Below are positions 8,595-16,184 of a DNA stretch of 64,000 nucleotides, one piece after another. The notes under the pieces were generated by a model. That model was not told the origin of the DNA. It saw nothing but the letters and a program-made list of their open reading frames with translations, and did not search any database. The DNA lies in the NCBI RefSeq assembly GCF_004792515.1, contig NZ_CP038865.1:1892001-1956000 (forward strand). Reading direction: 5' to 3'. Each line of letters starts with the position of its first letter. The first letter of the stretch is position 1. The stretch is from Vagococcus xieshaowenii. Lineage in GTDB: Bacteria > Bacillota > Bacilli > Lactobacillales > Vagococcaceae. Position numbers and translations under genes: made by a program.

Positions 8595-9592
8595 TTACAA
8601 TCCTTCATTAAATGAACGAGAAGACGAGGGTAAATAGCGTTTAGAGAAGAAATAGGCCTTGCCTGTTTGTAAGTAATGGCGATAGGTCGTGACGTGTTCA
8701 TTGGCGAGTGGTTGATGTTTAAATTTTAGACGTAAGCGTCGTTTAATACGTTGTGGCAATACGTGATAACACCCTTGATTAGCCGTTAGTTGATACCGCC
8801 AACCTAGCCATTCTACCCCATTCTTCAACGGAAATAGTTGTGTTTTGCGCGGATGATAGGCGAGGCCAAGCTCCCATAAATGTTGGATAATGTGTTGGCG
8901 TGTCACTTGTAGGGCTTGCTTATCAGGATGAAGGAGAACCAAATCGTCCATGTAGCGCGCATAAAAACGATGCCCTAACTGCTGAACGATAAGCGTATCT
9001 AATGAATGAAGCGTGGCGTTGGCCCACCATTGACTCGTTTGATTCCCAAGGGGTAACCCTTTACCAGGTGAGGCATGATAACTTTCAATGATTTGATAAC
9101 ATAACCCTTTTACCTCTTCTGGATACGGGGCACTAGCGATGAATTGTTTTAATCTAGCATGCGGGATACTATCATAAAAATGACGAATATCAACACGTAA
9201 GACGTAACACGTAGCTTTGTCGTGCGAGCTAAGTTGATGAATAAACTGGCGTAAGTTGCGACGTGCATACGACGTCCCCCTTCGCCGACGACAAGCCGCC
9301 GTGTGAGGCAGTAAGAACGGCTCCGTATAAGGTATAATATAACGCTGACACAGGGCATAATTCACAAGACGATCGACAAAAGTTGACGCTGAAATGACGC
9401 GGCGCTTAGAGTCCGTTACTACAAAAGTCCGATAACCTCCGTGTTGATAGGCGCCTTCTTTCAAGGCAGATAAGATAAGAGAACAGACAACTGATGAGAC
9501 AAATCATACTCAAACGCCACGACTTCAGGATGCTGACGTTTACCTTTACGACAATGTTGATAGGCCCGATATAAGTCAACATAATCAAACAT
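8595..9592 (-). CDS. DGR reverse transcriptase, frame interrupted by 5-bp duplication
   Basis: Reverse transcriptase of the DGR class, which copies the template RNA with errors at adenines. Motif 4 reads LGNQTSQ, the DGR form rather than the QGxxxSP of group II introns. The catalytic centre is YMDD with VDIRHFYDSI as the first Asp motif. Translation from ATG 9592, overlapping the upstream gene by 8 bp, gives a typical DGR-RT N-terminus (CRKGKRQHPEVVAFEYD) and stops at codon 44. The rest reads in another frame. The plus strand carries GATAA twice in tandem at 9469-9478. Removing one copy restores a single 330-residue frame (...SVLLSALKEGAYQ...) with YMDD at about 212-215. As read, the only long frame starts at TTG 9464 and lacks 41 N-terminal residues. 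Confidence 0.93.
9469..9478 (-). repeat. GATAA tandem duplication breaking the RT frame
   Basis: The plus strand reads GATAAGATAAGA, two full 5-bp units and part of a third. One unit removed gives an uninterrupted reverse transcriptase; two units put the N-terminus and catalytic part out of frame. It could be a slipped-strand mutation, a reversible phase switch, or an assembly error. Confidence 0.85.
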
Positions 9593-10127
9593 GTGTGTCT
9601 AACCTCTTGACACACGCTAAGAGCGATTCGCCAAAATCCGCTACCTTCTTCTCCGACATTCCGCTCACCAAAGTCAATGCCTCAAGGGTTTGAGGACGTT
9701 GGCTCACTAACGCTTCCAATGTGGCATTCGAACAGATAATAAACGGCGAAACCCCGTTTAATTTAGCTTGCGCCTGACGCCACTGCCTTAACTGCTCAAA
9801 CCAACGGTCGTGTGTAGAGGCATCAAGCATTTGAGAACATTCTTCAAGCGGCACCAAAATACCTTCCCACCCTAAGGAGGTTAATCGTAACAGTTGAAGA
9901 TTGCCACGTTGTCTATAGCCCACCAACCCTTCCGTTATGAACTGGTCAATCATCTGTTCGATGGCTTCTTTACGATAGTTTTTCAAACACCCACGTTCAC
10001 ATCGGGTTATTTCTTGAACTTCTTCTTTCAATTGATTGCCTTTTAACACCTTCACCGTAGTCGTCTTACCGAATTGTCCGCCTAACTTGGCAATCACACG
10101 TAGAACACATTGTTTGTCTCTTTCCAT
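9585..10127 (-). CDS. DGR accessory protein, RecQ-tail type (RQC + HRDC)
   Basis: Protein of 180 residues that resembles only the C-terminal part of RecQ helicases. Residues about 5-95 look like the winged-helix RQC domain (VLRVIAKLGGQFGKTTTVKVLKG and later LRLTSLGWEGI). Residues about 108-178 match an HRDC domain (FEQLRQWRQAQAKLNGVSPFIICSNATLEAL, then SGMSEKKVADFGE). No helicase motifs are present. HRDC proteins are a known minor class of DGR accessory genes. The likely job is binding nucleic acid, perhaps the cDNA, TR RNA or VR hairpin, with the RT whose start it overlaps by 8 bp. RBS AAAGGAAAGG lies upstream of the ATG. Confidence 0.85.
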   Translation of the reverse strand: MERDKQCVLRVIAKLGGQFGKTTTVKVLKGNQLKEEVQEITRCERGCLKNYRKEAIEQMIDQFITEGLVGYRQRGNLQLLRLTSLGWEGILVPLEECSQMLDASTHDRWFEQLRQWRQAQAKLNGVSPFIICSNATLEALVSQRPQTLEALTLVSGMSEKKVADFGESLLACVKRLDTHV

Positions 10128-10153
10128 CTAACCTTTCCTTTCTAATACAAAAT

Positions 10154-10179
10154 AAAAAGGGGCAGAATCGTTTCTGCCC
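10154..10179 (-). terminator. Rho-independent terminator after the TR spacer
   Basis: On the minus strand GGGCAGAA, a 4-base loop and TTCTGCCC are followed by CTTTTT. It lies between the template repeat and the RQC-HRDC/RT genes. It probably defines the 3' end of a separate TR RNA of the Avd-side transcript and lets only part of transcription reach the RT. Confidence 0.85.
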
Positions 10180-10332
10180 GCGTATGAACGGCGTGTGAAT
10201 CACAACCGCTACTTATCACACTCTTTTTATATTTTTTTCTATCCTTAGGGATAAAAGGGAACCTAAACTCCTTTAATCGTGATACTGACAAGGGGCACGT
10301 GCCACTTGTTGCGGATTCTTTGGGATTAAAGC
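10180..10332 (-). ncRNA. Spacer downstream of TR, putative part of DGR RNA
   Basis: Non-coding segment of about 150 bp between the TR and the terminator. In the Bordetella phage DGR a spacer of similar size 3' of the TR is needed to prime and template cDNA synthesis. Here it contains the perfect palindrome GGCACGTGCC (about 10295-10304) and short inverted repeats such as TGTGAATCACA. The role is inferred from position. Confidence 0.55.
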
Positions 10333-10457
10333 TAAAGCGCGGGGCGCAACCCGTTCGTGTTGTTCACATTGTTGTTGTTGACGTTGCCATTCGTGTTCAC
10401 ATTGCGCGCGTTGTTACTAGTCGTATTAGGCGAGCGCAACCACCAATTAGCTGCTTT
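10333..10457 (-). repeat. DGR template repeat (TR)
   Basis: This 125-bp repeat starts just after the Avd-like stop codon. In the register used by the variable genes it has 40 codons, of which 15 are AAC or AAT. AAY codons can change to many amino acids by adenine mutation without giving a stop, the hallmark of DGR templates. The flanking framework is identical to the VRs: TGGTGGTTGCGCTCGCCT at one end and GGGTTGCGCCCCGCGCTTTA at the other. Matching VRs are at 347-471, 4425-4548 and 11532-11661. Identity with the VRs stops right after CTTTA. Confidence 0.96.
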
Positions 10458-10460
10458 CGT

Positions 10461-10841
10461 TTAGTCCCCATCCGGGGAGATTCTTTTTTGGTCGGAGGTT
10501 AGCCAGCGATAGACTAACTTCCGACAACTTTCTAATGGTTCGACTAATGACAGGTAATCTTTTTGAAGAAGGCAGCCTGTTTCAAAACCTAGCTCAACCA
10601 TGAAACCAAGTAGTTTCAAATCCGTCATGACTTGACGCTGATAAGTTTGACGTGTGTGGAACGTTTCTTTCTCAAGCGGGAGCTCATTGGCTTGGTAAAT
10701 CCCTTCAACCACCCCTAAAGTGAGCGTCTGCATTTTCCCAACCAAGCTAAAGCGGAAGTGCTTGGGACTTGATTGCGTAACACGAAAGATTAACCGAGCT
10801 AACGCTTTGGCACTAGCGGCAACATAAAATTCTTCTGCCAT
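10461..10841 (-). CDS. Avd-like DGR accessory variability determinant
   Basis: Basic helical protein of 126 residues fitting the Avd / 23S rRNA intervening-sequence four-helix-bundle family. It has the typical motif PKHFRFSLVGKMQTLTLGVVEGIY at about 26-49 (described here in part: PKHFRFSLVGKMQ), and a late helix with GFMVELGFETGCLL. Avd forms a pentamer that binds the RT and the template RNA and is needed for cDNA synthesis in the Bordetella DGR. The gene order Avd, TR, RT matches that system. The stop codon is 3 bp from the TR edge, and the start is 3 bp after the preceding RNase H-like gene. Confidence 0.85.
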   Translation of the reverse strand: MAEEFYVAASAKALARLIFRVTQSSPKHFRFSLVGKMQTLTLGVVEGIYQANELPLEKETFHTRQTYQRQVMTDLKLLGFMVELGFETGCLLQKDYLSLVEPLESCRKLVYRWLTSDQKRISPDGD

Positions 10842-10843
10842 TT

Positions 10844-11314
10844 CTAAAGCTCTCCTTCAAAGGGGACTTGCGTATACAAGGCTTGCTTGGCTAGATACTT
10901 ACTGTATCTGGCATTAAACGCTTGACTTTTGCCACTAATCAAACGACAACGGACGTCGTCAAATCGTTTAAGCTCATGACGCAGGTCCCGCCATTCTTTT
11001 TGGTTCTTGACGGGTTTATTTTGTTTGGTTAGCCATTGTTGTTGGGCCCATTCCTCTAAATAACCTTTGGTTAGGGCATGATAAAGATAACTCATCGAAG
11101 TATAAAGTTGCACTGGGCGATGAGGGTGTTGAATCATCCCTAGGGCTGTCGCCACCCCTTCTAAAAGCCCAACTTGCAGACTAACACCAGGTGTCACCTT
11201 GGCATAGGTTTTACGATGTTGCCCTGACTGTAAGACAATCCCACAACTAGTGTACACCTCATCAAAAACCGCGTCACTCTTGACTACACTGATGTAACAG
11301 TTTATCTCTGTCAT
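10844..11314 (-). CDS. RNase HI-like protein without catalytic acids, DGR-linked
   Basis: Protein of 156 residues. By eye it aligns over most of its length with RNase HI. The block EEWAQQQWLTKQNKPVKNQKEW (about residues 85-106) matches the helix and basic-protrusion region, where the E. coli enzyme has KKPVKN followed by a DLWQRL helix. LLEGVATAL fits the region of the catalytic Glu, and YTSMSYLYHAL fits TDSQYVRQG. The four catalytic positions (D10, E48, D70, D134 in E. coli numbering) read as non-acidic residues here. It may bind RNA-DNA hybrid or the template RNA without cutting. It sits 3 bp upstream of the Avd-like gene, which ties it to the DGR. The family call is inferred from motif order and needs a profile search. 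Confidence 0.6.
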   Translation of the reverse strand: MTEINCYISVVKSDAVFDEVYTSCGIVLQSGQHRKTYAKVTPGVSLQVGLLEGVATALGMIQHPHRPVQLYTSMSYLYHALTKGYLEEWAQQQWLTKQNKPVKNQKEWRDLRHELKRFDDVRCRLISGKSQAFNARYSKYLAKQALYTQVPFEGEL

Positions 11315-11327
11315 CCCTACTCTACCC

Positions 11328-11531
11328 CCTACTAAATTTTGAAATCGCCGCCGCAGCTTCGCTGCGGTTGGGCACGGCGCTGCATGTGCCCACTATTCTT
11401 TAATGGTTACCTGTCACCACCTATTCTGTCTCTCTGACCACGTCTTCCCTCTTGGGTGAACCATTCATTTACTGTTTCTAGACACGAACGCACGTTCTGC
11501 CTATTGCTCGATGTCAGATACCAGATTAAGG
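11328..11531 (-). repeat. Conserved 3' flanking block of DGR target, copy 3
   Basis: Third copy of the block seen at 143-346 and 4238-4424. The CCG-rich hairpin is perfect here: CCGCAGC, loop GAA, GCTGCGG at about 11350-11366. The GGGCAC...GTGCCC hairpin is conserved. It differs from copy 1 by about four substitutions in the 165-bp core although the genes they follow differ strongly, so the non-coding tail is better conserved than much of the coding sequence. Confidence 0.8.
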
Positions 11532-13930
11532 TAAAGCGCGGGGCGCAACCCCTTCACGTTGTCCACATAGGCGAACCAGAGGGTAGTGCCCTGCGTGTCC
11601 ACATAGCGCACGGCGTTGTTAAAAGTCGGCCTAGGCGAGCGCAACCACCACCAATCTCTCTCACCCTCGTAGTCGTACGCTACTCTATCGAAGCCTTTCG
11701 TCTTCGTCACATCCCAATTAGTTAACGCAAACGCCGTTGGCGTATTATTTCCATTAATGGTCGTTAAATAATCTTCATCCGTATTCGGCAAGTCCACTCC
11801 CGATACAAATGTCCCTAAGTCACTTCCCGCGATACGTTCCTCATAAAATGCCTGCATCTCACGCTCTAACGTTGAGCCTGTATAATCATTACCGTCATCC
11901 AGTGTTGGATTAAACTCAACTTCCTTCTGTATCTCATCCGTCACCATTAAGACTTCATTGTTGCTATCTTTCATGATTTTCCAATCAATCCCTGCTTGGT
12001 TGATGATGTCATTCGTTTCAAATGGCGCAATCGTTACCGCATAGCGTACCACTTCTTTGCCACTTGTCACACGAACAATCAATTCTCCTACTTGTTCGTT
12101 CAAGCCAACTGTCAATTCACCCGTTGTATCGTTGATAGTTGTATCTTTTGACGTCGCATTTTCCAAGCTATACGTTGGACTAGATAAATCACTTTCAATC
12201 GTCACGGCTTGCCCTTGTGTGAAGTTCCCTGCATCATCTTTTGTTAAGTTCAATCGTTTCACACTTCCCCATGCAATCGGATCTGGGTCTGGGATTTCAT
12301 TCCCCGGGCCATCCGCTAAGGTCCATAATACCGTTCCGCTATACGTGCCTGTTTTGGCTTCACTAGCCTTCATATCTAACGTCAGTTTATCCGCTAACTC
12401 AACCGTTTTTTCCTCTGATTGACTGGCTTCTTGTGAATAAACAATAGCCGATGTGTCACTGTTAATTAATTCTTTTCCTTCTTCCGTTTGGACGTAAACA
12501 TGTTGATTTAAGACATGGTTGTCTTGTGCTTCATTAGTCAAATCCTGCACCATTGACGCTTGGACATGCCAGCTTGGCTCTTCTAAGTCTTCACGGTTAT
12601 CGGTCACTTTTAGGTCACCAGTAATACTTGCTGGATAACTACCTGCATCGCTAATATCCAACTGACCAAATGAAACCGTCTCAGGCAGGGACGTAAAACT
12701 TAAACCATCCGTGATATCTTTGACCGTTAACTCGGTGGTTGCTTCAAAGGTTTCACCTTTTGACGCATAGGTTAGCGTAATGTCTTGTTCACCTTTGTCT
12801 TCCGTCTTAACCGCTTTGACGTTTTTAATCTCAACGTCTTGAGCCTCTATACTAGATGGATTGCCATAACCGTCTGTTAGGCTGTCGATAAATAAACCTG
12901 GGTCAACGTCTTCGTCTTGATAAATCGTCGCTTCTTTGACGGTCATCCCTAATTGTTCGACGATGTACCAATCAGTGGTTGGTTGCTTTTCTTGGTAGTT
13001 GACGACTAAGTCTTGGTTGGTCACTGGCACTTGATTGAAGTGGCCCTCTTTATCTTTGGTTGACCATTTGCCTGTGGTATCTGTTGGTGCGTTTAACGTG
13101 TCAAAACCACTCTCTGATTGGAACGTGAAGTCTTCACCAAGTCTGATGTGGATTAAGTTGTCTAAGCCTTCAAACATCGCCTTCATGTCGGTGATTTTTT
13201 CAGTATTAAATACGCTTAAATCTAGGCTTGTCAAGGCGTGACTGTCTTTAAAGAAATTAGCTAAGCTAGTGGCTTCTTTAGTGTTAAGATTGTCTAAGCC
13301 GTTGATTGTTTTTAGCGAAGTGAAACCGCTAAATAGACCGGCTCCCCCTTCATCGATTAACTCGATAGTGCCTTTTATTTCAATCGTTTCGATTGACGCG
13401 ATGTCCACACCGGCCGCTTCGAAATAGCTGTAGGCTTCCGGTTGCTTAGCATCTGTCTTCGTCGCCTCGTCCAGACGCGCGGTTTCAATGATTAAGGTGT
13501 TCCCTACCACTTCATAAGTCACCTCATTCGTGGTAACAGGGGATGTTTCTTCTTCCTCTGTGGCTACCGTTGTTTCTGTAGCATCCGTTGACGCTTCTTC
13601 TGATGCCACTGTCGTTTCAGTTACATCAGAAGAGGCTTCCTCACTAGTCTGAGTCGAAGCTATGTCTGATTCTTCCACCACTTCAACGGTTTCTTCCGTA
13701 CTCTGTGGTGCCTCCTGACTACTTTCTTGCGTCACGTGACTTTCTTGAATCAATTGTTCGGCTAGTTCGCTGGTGGCTAGTGTACTTTGAATCGCTTCTG
13801 CACTGACCTCATCTGCTGATAATGGTTGCGCGTTATGGGCGTTACTAATTCCTTGTACCGCAACGCTTCCCATTGTTAAACCGATTAACCCGACAACGCC
13901 AATTTTTTTGTGTAAATGATTTCTTTTCAA
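11501..13930 (-). CDS. DGR-diversified BspA-LRR/WxL surface protein 3
   Basis: Large secreted protein of about 809 residues. After a long signal peptide comes a Ser/Thr/Glu-rich stretch with ASEEASTDATETTVA-like repeats (about 55-145). Next is a BspA/DUF285-type leucine-rich segment (about 165-280, SLKTINGLDNLNTKEATS and LTSLDLSVFNTEKITDM), then a bacterial Ig-like domain and a WxL domain (SWHVQASM and VLWTLADG motifs, about 430-590). An Ig-like strand region and the variable lectin-like C-terminal domain follow. The start is probably TTG 13930, 9 bases after AGGAGG; an ATG at 13948 lies upstream of that site. It heads the DGR operon and has its own palindromic promoter. LRR plus variable domain suggests adhesion. 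Confidence 0.9.
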   Translation of the reverse strand: MKRNHLHKKIGVVGLIGLTMGSVAVQGISNAHNAQPLSADEVSAEAIQSTLATSELAEQLIQESHVTQESSQEAPQSTEETVEVVEESDIASTQTSEEASSDVTETTVASEEASTDATETTVATEEEETSPVTTNEVTYEVVGNTLIIETARLDEATKTDAKQPEAYSYFEAAGVDIASIETIEIKGTIELIDEGGAGLFSGFTSLKTINGLDNLNTKEATSLANFFKDSHALTSLDLSVFNTEKITDMKAMFEGLDNLIHIRLGEDFTFQSESGFDTLNAPTDTTGKWSTKDKEGHFNQVPVTNQDLVVNYQEKQPTTDWYIVEQLGMTVKEATIYQDEDVDPGLFIDSLTDGYGNPSSIEAQDVEIKNVKAVKTEDKGEQDITLTYASKGETFEATTELTVKDITDGLSFTSLPETVSFGQLDISDAGSYPASITGDLKVTDNREDLEEPSWHVQASMVQDLTNEAQDNHVLNQHVYVQTEEGKELINSDTSAIVYSQEASQSEEKTVELADKLTLDMKASEAKTGTYSGTVLWTLADGPGNEIPDPDPIAWGSVKRLNLTKDDAGNFTQGQAVTIESDLSSPTYSLENATSKDTTINDTTGELTVGLNEQVGELIVRVTSGKEVVRYAVTIAPFETNDIINQAGIDWKIMKDSNNEVLMVTDEIQKEVEFNPTLDDGNDYTGSTLEREMQAFYEERIAGSDLGTFVSGVDLPNTDEDYLTTINGNNTPTAFALTNWDVTKTKGFDRVAYDYEGERDWWWLRSPRPTFNNAVRYVDTQGTTLWFAYVDNVKGLRPALYLNLVSDIEQ
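11532..11661 (-). repeat. DGR variable repeat 3 (VR3), diverged
   Basis: Shares with the TR the GC-rich end, the WWWLRSP framework and TTTAACAACGCC-like internal stretches, but needs two or more in-frame insertions. These are an extra TGG shared with VR2, an extra GTG, and one more codon in the GNVNNNN region. Many differences are not at template adenines. It looks like an older or recombined target, or one written from a different template. Confidence 0.8.
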
Positions 13931-14052
13931 CGTCTGTCTCCTCCTCATAATGTTTAGTTTATCTATTGCTTCTTTCTAATATTGCTGACGTAGACTCTTT
14001 CTTTTGACAAACTGGTCCTCTTCTTTGCTTTACATGACACAGTCCATTTAAT

Positions 14053-14117
14053 AGTATGACAGAATTTATTTTTACGAACTGTTTTTTTTTGAAAATATTT
14101 TCCTAAAAAAAACAGTT
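14053..14117 (-). promoter_or_regulatory. Palindromic promoter of variable gene 3 / DGR operon
   Basis: The palindrome at 14077-14117 (AACTG...CAGTT with T and A runs) overlaps CAGTTC as -35. After 17 bp comes CATACT as -10 (14053-14058). The stretch from the palindrome through ATTCTGTCATACTA to GGACTG is nearly the same as at 8430-8503, so these two promoters share ancestry and probably a regulator. The 5' leader to the TTG start is about 115 bases. Confidence 0.7.
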
Positions 14118-14148
14118 CAGCAGTATGCACGACACCTTAATAAAGGAC

Positions 14149-14502
14149 TTAACTGACTAAATCAAATAAAGTTGGTACTTGATCATCGCCTGAGAAACGA
14201 TAGTTTTCTTTCATAAAAACCTTGTAGTCATTAGATTGTAATCTCATAATCTCATCTTCTGTTAAGTCCTCATCATCAATAAACGAAAAGATTATTTGTA
14301 AGCGTGCGTCTAATCCAAAAAGTTTGCCCAAGCATTCAAAACTAGACTCTGCTGAAAGATTTTCTAAGTGATGCGTCATCTCGGTTAAAATTATTTCTAT
14401 TTCATGGACCAATTTGGTTTTGGTATGGTATTGCTTGCATACATCATGAAAGAAGGCAAAATAGACTTCTTGTGTTAACGCTTTGCTGGTAGACGGCTTC
14501 AT
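14149..14502 (-). CDS. Hypothetical protein
   Basis: Protein of 117 residues that I do not recognise. It is mostly helical and acidic, with no signal peptide or membrane segment: the N-terminus MKPSTSKALTQEVYFAFFHDVCKQYHTKTK is polar and the middle has an EDEDLTEDEI-like acidic helix. The ATG follows AAGGAGG at 7 bases. It is the first gene after a third copy of the palindromic promoter and lies between the Mga-like regulator and variable gene 3. A regulatory role in the WxL/DGR locus is possible but unproven. Confidence 0.7.
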   Translation of the reverse strand: MKPSTSKALTQEVYFAFFHDVCKQYHTKTKLVHEIEIILTEMTHHLENLSAESSFECLGKLFGLDARLQIIFSFIDDEDLTEDEIMRLQSNDYKVFMKENYRFSGDDQVPTLFDLVS

Positions 14503-14534
14503 GTCTATCCCTCCTTATATTACTCTATAATCGT

Positions 14535-14601
14535 ATTATGCCATAGGCGCCTCACAATGAACTGTTATTTTTTTAATAAAATTTAGACAAAATAAACAGT
14601 T
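14535..14601 (-). promoter_or_regulatory. Palindromic promoter of hypothetical gene 14149-14502
   Basis: The palindrome at 14560-14601 has AACTGTT and AACAGTT arms around an A/T core. It is followed by 18 bp and CATAAT as -10 (14535-14540), about 30 bases before the ATG. The core sequence differs from the other two sites but the arms and geometry are kept, as expected for a protein-binding site. Confidence 0.65.
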
Positions 14602-14650
14602 CGGCAAGTTTCTATCTACTAAAACGCACCAAATGAGGCATTATTGACTC

Positions 14651-14690
14651 AAAAAAAACGCTAGAGAACTATCATAATAGTTCCCTAGCG
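14651..14690 (-). terminator. Terminator of Mga-like regulator gene
   Basis: On the minus strand CGCTAGGGAACTAT, loop TATG, ATAGTTCTCTAGCG are followed by eight T. There is one mismatch in a 14-bp stem. It ends the transcript of the regulator gene that stops at 14703. Confidence 0.92.
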
Positions 14691-14702
14691 CGATAACTAA
14701 GT

Positions 14703-16184
14703 TTATTCATCTTTTATGACTAATGCATTCAGGGCTTTTCTTTTTTCCTGTCTAACCCATACAATGATTCTATCTAAGATAGTGTAAGAAAAGTAGTGAC
14801 TGATCCTAATAATATTTTCTTCATCGCATCCGTCTAATAATAAATTCGTGATAATCAAATTACCCGATTGTTTCAAATCAGCTAATGATTCTTTTTTTTC
14901 GATAATACGAATATCGACATAATCCCCTAATTCAAACTCAATTCTAGTTTTAATATATTCCGCATAATACACATCATAATCAACATAAATCAAGATATTC
15001 ACTTTTAATCGTTCTCTTATTTCTTCTATAAACACATGATTAAACCGTGTCTGTAACAAATAAAAAGCAAAAGGAAAATAGTGCGTTTTACTAGCGTCAA
15101 TGTGTTTATCATACAGCTTCTTAATCGCAGGAATAATATCTTTCACTAACAAATCAGCATTCTCTACGAAATTCACATACTCGTTATTGACCACAACAAG
15201 ATCTATAACCTCTTTAGTTAAAGACAAGTAACCAAAAATGCCATCATACATATCGCGGCAGACGAGTTGTTTGATTTCTTCATTGATAGGTAAATTAAAT
15301 AACGTTTCTACTTCGGTTACAAAGTCATAAATAGAAAGTAATTCTGGATGATCTTTTAGTTTAAGCTTTTTATAATTACTAACCTTAAGAAAATCATTAT
15401 GTAAGAACGCAGAAAAAACATTCTCAATAAACTCAACCGATAAACTATTTGGGATTTTATGTACACCAAGGAATGGAACATTAGAAAGTACGTTGGATAG
15501 TTTTAAAAAGGCTGGTAACGCTTTACCCACTTTCCTAACAGAAGCCATCGAGTGGCCGTGTTTCTCCCGTGTTAGTGCCACTAACGATAACAGTTGGAAA
15601 TTCAAGCGTTCTTGAAGGGACTTATTCCGATGAGCAAATGGAATATCAAGGTCATAAAATTGATCAATGTATTGTTTTTCTTCCTCTTTAAATGGCGTAT
15701 TACTTAGACCGTACGTTTCTTTGAATAATCTAAAAAACAACACACGAATCGTTCGTTCGTCCCCTTCCAGTCGAAGGGGACGCGTTAGGATAGCACAATC
15801 CATCAAGGCTAATTTTTCATTTAGTCTCGCGATGATTTTTCTTATGGTTGATTCACTGACAAATAGTTCGAGCGATAGTGTCAGATAACTCATATCTTCG
15901 TTAAAAAAAATCTGTTCCAATAAATGATATTCAAGACTTTGAGATAAAATTTTAGAAATACAGCCATCATAAGATAGATTATTATTAATGTTTAATGTAA
16001 TATCAACCTTTTGTATGAGGATGATAGGCTCACCTATGATAGCATTGAGATCACTGATTAACTTATTTAAATTATTTCGTGAAATATCAAACATCTTGCA
16101 TAACTCTTCATAAGTATAGTTACGTTCCTTCAACATTTTTATTAATTGAATACACAATCGATCTCTATCAGACAGTAATAACAT
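14703..16184 (-). CDS. Mga/AtxA-family transcriptional regulator
   Basis: Protein of 493 residues. The N-terminal helix-turn-helix region (about 1-60, LIKMLKERNYTYEELCKMFDISRNNLNKLISDL) and a second Mga-type winged helix (about 75-120, LSLELFVSESTIRKIIARLNEKL) are followed by PRD-like helical domains and a C-terminal EIIB-like part (LKVNILIYVDYDVYYAEYIKTRIE). Proteins of this type activate surface-protein genes in streptococci and enterococci and often sit beside their targets. It probably controls the palindromic promoters at 8439, 14053 and 14535. The start ATG is at 16184 behind GGAGGCAGCGCTTC. Confidence 0.88.
   Translation of the reverse strand: MLLLSDRDRLCIQLIKMLKERNYTYEELCKMFDISRNNLNKLISDLNAIIGEPIILIQKVDITLNINNNLSYDGCISKILSQSLEYHLLEQIFFNEDMSYLTLSLELFVSESTIRKIIARLNEKLALMDCAILTRPLRLEGDERTIRVLFFRLFKETYGLSNTPFKEEEKQYIDQFYDLDIPFAHRNKSLQERLNFQLLSLVALTREKHGHSMASVRKVGKALPAFLKLSNVLSNVPFLGVHKIPNSLSVEFIENVFSAFLHNDFLKVSNYKKLKLKDHPELLSIYDFVTEVETLFNLPINEEIKQLVCRDMYDGIFGYLSLTKEVIDLVVVNNEYVNFVENADLLVKDIIPAIKKLYDKHIDASKTHYFPFAFYLLQTRFNHVFIEEIRERLKVNILIYVDYDVYYAEYIKTRIEFELGDYVDIRIIEKKESLADLKQSGNLIITNLLLDGCDEENIIRISHYFSYTILDRIIVWVRQEKRKALNALVIKDE

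Noticed and set aside
9406-9615. Third-frame open stretch across the RT frameshift
   Set aside because: Its product has no similarity to DGR RT N-termini, while the frames on either side of the GATAA repeat do.
9829-9840. TTTGAGAAC similarity to the rpsI 3' end as attL
   Set aside because: Only nine bases match and it lies inside the RQC-HRDC coding sequence, so it is most likely chance.
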